Below, in pieces: positions 56,290 to 64,000 of a DNA stretch of 64,000 nt. This DNA is from Phaseolus vulgaris (taxonomy: Eukaryota; Streptophyta; Magnoliopsida; Fabales; Fabaceae): positions 6,433,080-6,497,079 of the forward strand of contig NC_023758.2 of assembly GCF_000499845.2 (NCBI RefSeq), written 5' to 3'. Every line of letters starts with the position of its first letter. Within the stretch, counting starts at the first letter, position 1. The notes under the pieces are model-generated. The model was not told where the DNA came from, did no database searches, and was given only the letters and a program-made list of their open reading frames with translations. Made by a program: the position numbers and the translations under genes.

Positions 56290-56639
56290 GTTTTTGATGT
56301 ATATTTTTTTTATTTCAATTTGTATCCAATAAAATAAAGAAAGTAAAATAATTTTTTTCGCTTATCATTAATACACATTGGATGAACATGAAATAGTCGG
56401 TGATTGCAATAAATAGATGAAGTCATTACATTAGAATCCTAAATGATGTTGTGCCATAATTTAAAAAAATGACAAACATAATAATGTCCAATAACACATT
56501 AAATTTAACTGATAATCAAAATAAGTTCAACATTAAAAATAATAATAACACAATAAAAATACAATCAATGTTCTTCATTGTCTTGAAACTGGTGAAGTGT
56601 ATCTTTCATTCGGCTAAAACGTCTGTTGATAGTTTTGAT

Positions 56640-57421
56640 ATCCAACCTCATTGTCCATGTGACTTAGGAGAGTGGTGTAGGTGTAGTTTTTAGGAGGTGT
56701 CATAGTAGAAAAAGGTCACACCTCCCATGTGACTTGTTTTTGGTGGGAATTTCAAATGAGTTTATTTGAATTTTCCCACCTATTTTTCAGCACCTCTAGG
56801 CTATAAATAAAGGTGCTTAGCTTGTACAATTCAGATTTGAAATTTGATTAGAGAAACTATACTCAATTTTTGAGAGAGCATTGGAGAGATTTGTGCCTTC
56901 CTCACTAGTCTTATCTTGAGAGTTTCCATGGTTACCTCAAGTGGCGGCTTGCACACTCATCTTGGAGTCACCATCCTCTAAGTGGCGTGATCATCCAACC
57001 ATTTCTCCATCTTCATGAGCTTTCTCTTCTCCTTCCTTCCTTCTCTTTTTATGTTCATGTCATAGCTTGTTTCCTTGTGTTTTTCAGTTCGGTTTCATAG
57101 TGTTCTTGCTGTTTTTGCTTCGGTCTTTTGATTTATGCCGATTCATCTTTGCTTCCTTTTCATTTTCTAGCTTATATGTTCGGTGCAATTCAGTTCTTAT
57201 ACATTTTTTTCGGTGCATTTGCCTTTTCTTCCAATTTAATCGATTCAATTTGACAATACAAGGAACTTCCATATGAGTTTGGGTTTTGGTACTAGTTTTG
57301 GTGAGTTCTTGATTATAGAACATTGATCCAATTCTATCTTAAAGTGCCTATCTCATATCCAACTCAAGATGATTCCTAGGAATGTCAAGAATCATTCATA
57401 TTGTGCTATTGGAATCATATC
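56640..57421 (+). other. LTR- or leader-like fragment of another retroelement
   Basis: Has a promoter-like CTATAAATAAAGG (56801-56813) and a pyrimidine-rich downstream part. The region before the TATA box resembles the LTR of element E (CATGTGACTT..., GGTGTAGGTGTAG, TTTGAATTTTCCCACC). It stops abruptly at 57421 where the truncated LTR of element G starts. Ends and duplication not found. Confidence 0.4.
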
Positions 57422-58183
57422 AGTCTAGAACCAAGTGGGGAGCGTCTAGAGCCAAGTGGGGAGCGTCTACTCCAAGATGAAGAGCGTCTACCCCAAGATG
57501 AAGGGCGTCTAGCAAGGGAGCGTCTAGGAGGAAGACTAGAGCGTCTAGGACCTATCACTAGGTCCATGACCAAGCATCTCCACGCATATTTGGGTCAAGC
57601 TACGGATGGTAGAGAAAGGAACTTGTACATGTTGCATAAAGGCCCACTCCGTGTAGCTTAGTATTTTTGTGGTGTAATTAGCCTAGCTTTATGAACCTTT
57701 TGATTATTTTTCTGCACATTAGAATTAAGGAAGAGTTAACCTTGATTAGCTAAAGGTTTCTAGAAGCCTTCACTAATCAAGTTCGGCATGTGAAGGTTGG
57801 AGGACCATGTGCACCCATGTGCTCCATGTGGCCCATGTGCTTCACATTTACATTACATTTAGCTAGCATTTCATCTTCTATTAGCTTAACATTTATGGCC
57901 TCCTTAGTCTATAAAAGGAGAAGCCTATCACTTGTATTGCAAGATTAAATTGAGTAATGTTATGCTGCCCATTTAGAGCCATACTTTGCTCCTTGCCTAG
58001 CTTCTAGGTTTTAATCTTCCTTTCACCATCTATCAAGGGGCTGGCCGAACATCCCCTCTTTCCACACTCTTCATGCACCTTCAAGGTCACCACAACTCCT
58101 AGGAGGACCTTGCCCATCTCCTACACTGAGCTTCCGCACCATATTACCGAACATCCAAGAAGAGCTCCTTGAGAATGCCATCA
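57422..58183 (+). repeat. 5' LTR of element G, 5'-truncated
   Basis: Aligns without its first 26 bases to 62986-63747. TATA box TATAAAAG at 57910-57917. It contains five to seven copies of GAGCGTCTA (57438-57550), which in frame encode repeated Glu-Arg-Leu and then GPITRSMTK. Confidence 0.9.
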
Positions 58184-60024
58184 TTTGGTATCATGAGCTA
58201 TGGTTCTTCAAAGATGAGTATCTCTTTATCATTTTCTTTTTGAGTTCTTCTTGAATCCGTGTTGTTCTTCATCTTCCATATTTGTCTTGCTGCTTTTTAA
58301 TTTTTGTTTTGAATTGTTGTGCTGTTTGGAAATTCCAATCGATGCATCTTGTTCAATTGTTCTTGAGCAATCTTTGTGCAATTTTTGGTAGGATTCCATA
58401 TAGTTTGTGTTGCTGTTTTATTTTAGGTATTTGAGTCCTTATTGCAATTTTATTTGGTTCATTTTGTGTTCATTTGAGTCTTTTAATTTCTGAATCTATG
58501 TGTTTTGTCTAGTCATGTTCTTCCAAAATGTCATCAAATCATAGTAGTACTTTGTTTGGCTTATTTGTTTCTTGTTTTTGGTATAAATGCTTGATCTAAA
58601 TCTGCTGTGTTTTTGATCCTTTGGTGCTTTTTATTTTTAGCTTGAGTTCATATTTGTGTTTAGATCTACACAAATTCCATTTCACCAATTCCATTGTGTT
58701 TTTCTTTTGGTATATCTTGCTGTTTTTTCCAGATTTACAGAATCCCCTGTTTTGCATAACTCTGTGCTAGCTGTTTTGCTTAAGAAAATTATTTTCCCAC
58801 ATAAGAATCCTCTGGATTTTGCAAGATTGAGGTGTTAGGGAAAAGACAAAAAAAGAATCAGTTCAAAAAAATCAATAGAAAAAAATGATAAATATTATAA
58901 AAACAGTGTGCAATCTTGACGCTACAACTGGCGTAACTGAACACTGATTTTAGAAAATTTATTAAAAAAAATGGTGCATGCGTTTGGAGTGAAACCAACG
59001 CCAGAATTTTGTTAAGATCTTGATTTATTTGCATATAAATTTTCAGAAGCAAATTCTAAAAGGCCAACTCAACATAAATCAGTGAAAATCACGCTCTCTG
59101 GACCACAACAATTATTTCAATGGTGCTGTTTTTTATTTTGAAATCAAATCTAGTGCTATTCTATAGGTTCCATTTTGTGTGCCATCTTTTCTTTGAGTAC
59201 CTTTTATTTGCTTGTCTAATTTCTTTGGAACTCTTTCTAGTTGTCACATTTAATTCCTTTTGTGTGGTACTGTTTTTCAAATTAATTTGTTTCTTGCTTT
59301 AATTCTTTGACCTCTAAGTTTGGTGGTGGATTGATTCTCAATTGGTGCTTATTTGAGTGGAAATTGACTTGAGTGAGGTCTAGTTTGCTTGATAGGTGCT
59401 GGATTGGAGAATTAATTCCCTAATTCCAAGAGGAACAAAGGCAAGGGCAGAAACAAACACCTACCAAAAACACCACATACATTGGAAGGCCCAACAAAGA
59501 AGAGACAACCAAGGAAGTGCCAATAGACAAAAAAAATCAACAAAGGGAGTTTCATTTATTTTCTTTGCAACTTAACTTTTGTTAATTACTTCTTTAATTA
59601 CGTAATTAGACGGTGAGTGTGTCTTCAAGGGCTCCAAGTGTCCAAGAAGCCTCACCTAGGGCCGACTAGTTAGACCTATCTAGCCTAGTTTTGTTAATTG
59701 TCTTTAATTGCATCTTTTTGCCTTAATTAGCTACACTTATCAAACTGTTTTGTATTGTTTAAGCTTTGTTAAATCTGCTTGGTTGATTAGATAGTTTGCA
59801 TTGTTTTCTTGCATTAAAATTTGATTTCTCCAACTTAATTGTGTTTTAAGTGGTTTACCAAGAGAAAGCTTTGAGTGAAGACATTGAGGGATAGTTTTTG
59901 GCTAAGGCAAGACTTGGTATTTAAGTAGTCCACTGTGACTCACCTCCCTTACCTGGAAGACTACCTTCTTTGACTTCCTTAAATTTTCTCAAAGTAAAAT
60001 ACTTCTACACACAAAGCTCTAGTC
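58184..60024 (+). other. Leader and primer-binding site of element G
   Basis: The primer site TGGTATCATGAGC lies at 58186-58198. The conserved block CCAAGAAGCCTCACCTAGG is at about 59642-59660, and TTACCTGGAAGACTACC is at about 59949-59965. About 1.84 kb without a supported gene. Confidence 0.75.
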
Positions 60025-61575
60025 ATGTCTTCTTCTTCTCATTCTGCAAAGTCTATTGAAAGTGAAGTAAAATCTTTAAAAACTCTTTTGAAAGAAGTTT
60101 CACAAGCTGTGCAAATGATTTCATTTAGACAATTGGAGAATGTGACTAAAATCAATGAGTTGACTAAAGCCAAGGAAGAGAAGTCTCAAAAATAAAAAAA
60201 ATCTCATACTCATACATCCCATTCTAAAAGTAATGAGTCTCTAGGTGAGGGAAGCCTTAGAATCCATGATTACTACCAACCACCCCCTAGGAGAAATAGA
60301 AGAGGAGAGGAAGAGAGCCCAAGGGAAGTAAGGGTAGACCTACCCCATTTCTATGGTAAGGAAGATGTAGAGGTATACCTAGATTGGGAGATGAAAGTAG
60401 AGCAACTCTTTGCTTGCCATAGGGTGAGTGAAGAAAGGAAGGTACCCTTAACAACCCTTAGTTTCCAAAGTAATGCCATGTATTGGTGGACCTCTCTAGA
60501 GAGAGACTGACGTCTTCATAGGGAGCCTCCCATAGAATATTGGAATGACCTTAGGGGAGCCCTAAGACGTCGCCACATACCTTCCTACTACCATAGGGAG
60601 TTAATGGACAAGCTCCAAAGACTCCAACAAAAGAACATGAGTGTGGAAGAGTATAGGTAGAAAATGGAGCTCTACATGATGAGAGCATCCATTAGAGAGG
60701 AAGAGATCACCACCATATCTAGGTTTCTAAGTGGGCTCAACCTTGAGATAAGGGATAGAGTAGAACTTCTACCCTACCAAGACTTGAATGACTTGGTTCA
60801 ACTTTGCATTAAAGTTGAACAACAAAATTTGCGCAAAACTTCAAGTCAAAAGGTGGGTTCTTACTCCAACTTTTATCCTAAGAAAGACTTTAAAAGGGAA
60901 GGTAGCACATCTAGAGACGAACCCGAGGAAACTACCAAACCTTTAGTGAAAGATGCCTCCACCCCATCCATCCGTGCTAGGGACACCAAGTGTTTTAAGT
61001 GTTTTGGAAGAGGGCATGTGCAAGCGCAATGTCCAAACCAAAGGGCTTTGTTCTTAAAAGGAAAAGATGAGTACACTAGTGGTGAGGATGAACCTAGTAC
61101 ACAAGAAAAGGGGGAAGGAGAGAGGATAAATCCTTTGGAGGGGGACTTATTGATGATTCAAAGAATCCTCCACAATCAACCTAGTGCATCCATCGAGACA
61201 CAACGAGAGAACATCTTTCATACTAGATGCAACGTTTTAGAAAATATATGCTCTCTTATTGTGGATGGTGGATCATGCTGCAATTTTTGTAGCACTAGAT
61301 TGATTGAGAAACTAAATCTACAAGTAGTTCCTCATCCAAAACCTTACAATTTACAATGGATCAATGAGAATGGGGAACTACGTGTAGACAAACAAGTGGA
61401 AATCAAGTTTTCTATAGGTAACTACAAAGACAATGTTTTATGTGATGTAGTACGTATGGAAGCTTGCCACATCTTATTAGGTAGACCATGACAATTTGAT
61501 AAGAAAACCTTGCATGATGGTCTAACTAACGAGATTTCCTTCATCCACAAGCACAAAAAGTTTGTACTTAGCCCT
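60025..61575 (+). pseudogene. Gag and protease of element G, with in-frame stops
   Basis: Starts MSSSSHSAKSIESEVKSLK. Stops occur near 60195, 60508, 60658 and 61488; an open stretch runs 60664-61491. Blocks in order: HFYGKEDVEVYLDWEMKVEQ, MYWWTSLERD, ELMDKLQRLQQKNMSVEEYR, LSGLNLEIRDRVELLPYQDL, the CCHC knuckle CFKCFGRGHVQAQC (about 60991-61032), protease IVDGGSCCN (active-site DSG changed to DGG) and CHILLGRP. It is collinear with gag-protease of D, which shows what E and B have lost. Confidence 0.88.
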
Positions 61576-62935
61576 TTACCACATTCCCAAGTGGTAAAAG
61601 ACCAAATAAAAATGAAACATAAGAGGGATGAAGAGAAAATAGAAAAAGAGAAAACTTTTGGGAAACAAAAGGCGTGGGAGAAGAGTGTTCCTTCCCACAA
61701 GGTCATTCAACAAGACAAGCACATTGAAAATACCCTTGAAAACATGCTTCTTGTTGAACAACCTAGCCTTACCTCTTGTAAAGGAACACTTGCAAGCATA
61801 AGCAAAAAAGAAGAGTCTTTAAAAGAAGCTTGCATAGATAAAGACTATTTCTCATATGTGCTAGGATATCACCAAGAGAATGTCAAGTTATCTATAAGCA
61901 TCTACAAAAACAAATTTTTGTGTAAAGTAGTGCCTAGAGCAACTTGTCATGTCTTATTGAGACAACCATTGCAAAGTGTACAAAATTCCATAAACAATGG
62001 TTGTAACAACGAGACTATCTTTACACATAAGAGAAAAAGTCTACATGAAGGAGAACTCATGGGCCAAATTAGAGTTGATAAAACTCTAGAGCTTTTAAAA
62101 GGAAAACTTTTGTCACCCTTGAGAAAAGAGGTTTAAAGACATTACTTTAGGTACAATTCTTGTTTTCAAACTACACCTAAGGCAAAGTCTCAAGAACTCT
62201 ATACTCCTTCACCTTTTGTAAATGATCCTTGGGAAGACACAAATTTCATATTAGAGCTTCCTAGGACAACAAAAGGTTTTGATTTCTTCTTCATGGATGT
62301 GGATAAACTCTTCCTAAGAAAAGTGACAAGTCTCCATGATTTATCTTAAAAAATATTGATGGATAGAGCTCCAAAATTTGAAAACATAGCTCTTCCTTCC
62401 ATGCTTCACGAAATCATGAGGGACACCCACAATTCTTGGGATAAGAATCTTTTTCCTATTGAGCATGCATACAATGGAGTAGTCCACAAGATTACTCATA
62501 TTTCTACATTTGAAGTTGTATGTGAACATAGTCCTCTTGGCCTTTTAAAGTTGTTACCACCTCCTAAAGGAATTATGCCTAAGGGAAAAGTAACTACTAT
62601 TGGAACTTTTAGAAAACATAAGAGGATTAGAGGACACATACAACCATCAAAAGGGAAATATTGTGAGAAGTTGCCAAAAACAAAAGAAAAACAAAAATGG
62701 AAACTTCACACAATTAAGTTTTCTCCAAATGCTCACACTAACTCCTTTGCTTTGTTTCAAGATTCCCATAGATTGACATTTGATCCGGGAGGACACACCT
62801 TGACGAAGCAAGAGGCTGCTATTCGAAATCAAGCCTGTAGATCTGAGGATAGATCTTCTCAAGAAGGAGGAGATGATGGACACCATACAGCCACAACCAT
62901 CCCCCCTAGGAAGCAAAAACATTGGATTTGAGGAC
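61576..62935 (+). pseudogene. Second protease-like piece and dead integrase of element G
   Basis: Follows the first protease directly: linker (SVPSHKVIQQ), VEQPSLTSCKGTLASI, then a second, degenerate protease-like stretch (KLSISIYKNKFLCKVVPRA, CHVLLRQP, THKRKSLHEGELMG) and on into integrase-like sequence. A stop near 62136 and others near 62347 split it; 62356-62931 is open again. RT and RNase H are replaced by this junction. About 100 bp of integrase core present in E is missing near 62360. No catalytic acidic motif survives. Confidence 0.8.
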
Positions 62936-62959
62936 AAATCCTTTTCAATAGGGAGGGGA

Positions 62960-63747
62960 TGATGGAAGAGAGCCAAGCCTAGACCGTCTAGAGCCAAGTG
63001 GGGAGCGTCTAGAGCCAAGTGGGGAGCGTCTACTCCAAGATGAAGAGCGTCTACCCCAAGATGAAGGGCGTCTAGCAAGGGAGCGTCTAGGAGGAAGACT
63101 AGAGCGTCTAGGACCTATCACTAGATCCATGACCAAGCATCTCCACGCATATTTGGGTCAAGCTACGGATGGTAGAGAAAGGAACTTGTACATGTTGCAT
63201 AAAGGCCCACTCCGTGTAGCTTAGTATTTTTGTGGTGTAATTAGCCTAGCTTTATGAACCTTTTGATTATTTTTCTGCACATTAGAATTAAGGAAGAGTT
63301 AACCTTGATTAGCTAAAGGTTTCTAGAAGCCTTCACTAATCAAGTTCGGCCATGTGAAGGTTGGAGGACCATGTGCACCCATGTGCTCCATGTGGCCCAT
63401 GTGCTTCACATTTACATTACATTTAGCTAGCATTTCATCTTCTATTAGCTTAACATTTACGGCCTCCTTAGTCTATAAAAGGAGAAGCCTATCACTTGTA
63501 TTGCAAGATTAAATTGAGTAATGTTATGTTGCCCATTTAGTGCCATACTTTGCTCCTTGCCTACCTTCTAGGTTTTAATCTTCCTTTCACCATCTATCAA
63601 GGGGCTGGCCGAACCTCCCCTCTTTCCACACTCTTCATGCACCTTCAAGGTCACCACAACTCCTAGGAGGACCTTGCCCATCTCCTACATTGAGCTTTCA
63701 CACCATATTACCGAACATCCAAGAAGAGCTCCTTGAGAATGCCATCA
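62960..63747 (+). repeat. 3' LTR of element G
   Basis: 788 bp, TGATGGAAGAGAGCC to GAATGCCATCA, after the polypurine tract AATAGGGAGGGGA (62947-62959). Confidence 0.93.
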
Positions 63748-64000
63748 AACCTACTACGAGAAGTTGCTCCCCCAAGGACACAACATGTTCACCCATGTGT
63801 AATGAAGTAGTCTGTCATTCATAGTCAAACTACCTATGTTTCTTACATTTTGACCGTGCATCTCTTCTCTTATCATGGTTAATAGGGTCTATTGACGATA
63901 AAAATGTATGTTCTCAGGGATGGTACCAGGGGTTAACAAGAGACCATCATATTTCAGATTCGCCACGTTCATACAATCTATATGTCTAATTATAATGTTG
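63748..64000. other. Unassigned right flank
   Basis: Host or older repeat DNA right of element G; no gene recognised. Confidence 0.4.

Larger units (their letters stand above)
57422..63747 (+). mobile_element. Non-autonomous CRM-like element G
   Basis: 5' LTR 57422-58183 (762 bp, missing its first 26 bp) and 3' LTR 62960-63747 (788 bp), differing at roughly ten sites, so younger than E and older than B or D. It has a primer site, leader, gag-protease with several stops, a second protease-like piece, and integrase-like sequence. RT and RNase H are absent. Because the left end is truncated no target duplication can be tested. Confidence 0.9.

Overview
This is nuclear DNA of a flowering plant, probably a dicot and perhaps a phaseoloid legume (impression only, not proven by the sequence). 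It carries one intron-containing host protein gene, a plant-type Pol II U2 snRNA gene, and many nested plant transposons. The transposon density and the CRM-like (centromeric chromovirus) character of the main family suggest pericentromeric or other heterochromatic DNA.

Layout. 1-25590 is a nest of insertions. The oldest layer is a CACTA (En/Spm-type) DNA transposon whose right end is at 25590 and whose transposase and ULP1-like protease exons lie on the minus strand between 21185 and 24331. Into it went (i) a Tat-lineage Ty3/gypsy element, of which 6976-13208 is visible (3' region with tandem repeats, an antisense extra ORF, 3' LTR); (ii) full-length Ty3/gypsy element D (13414-21160, target duplication GTGCA); and (iii) a solo LTR (23281-23970, ATCAT). 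The Tat element was itself hit by element A (integrase end and 3' LTR visible, 1-6975) and by a solo LTR (11231-11928, GAAGG). Element A was then hit in its LTR by element B (1359-6481, GAAGA).

25591-28690 is decayed DNA with a second antisense-ORF remnant of Tat type and a small hAT-like element. 28700-36300 is quieter and holds the lipase-like alpha/beta-hydrolase gene (8 coding exons, 32996-35772). 36500-38450 is a graveyard of gag, protease and hAT transposase fragments, with a Mutator-like MITE. 38456-40070 is a CpG-rich 26-bp minisatellite of about 60 units. 40645-53200 is a tandem segmental duplication, each copy carrying a U2 snRNA sequence and old gypsy pol fragments. Copy 1 has a plausible U2 gene and gained a solo LTR. 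Copy 2 has a U2 pseudogene and gained element E (45743-50920) and a solo LTR. 53300-56400 is AT-rich with MITE-like elements. 57422-63747 is element G.

How the parts relate. A, B, D, E, G and three of the four solo LTRs are one family: LTRs TGATG...CATCA, 5-bp target duplications, a tRNA-iMet primer site (where the 5' end is present), and a C-terminal pol tail running through the polypurine tract into the LTR. D carries gag, protease, RT, RNase H and integrase but is broken by several mutations. G keeps gag and protease but has lost RT and RNase H, replaced by a second, degenerate protease piece joined to a dead integrase. E and B have in addition lost the gag middle, zinc knuckle and first protease. 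This graded series of deletion derivatives, which must use proteins from elsewhere, is the most interesting system in the window.
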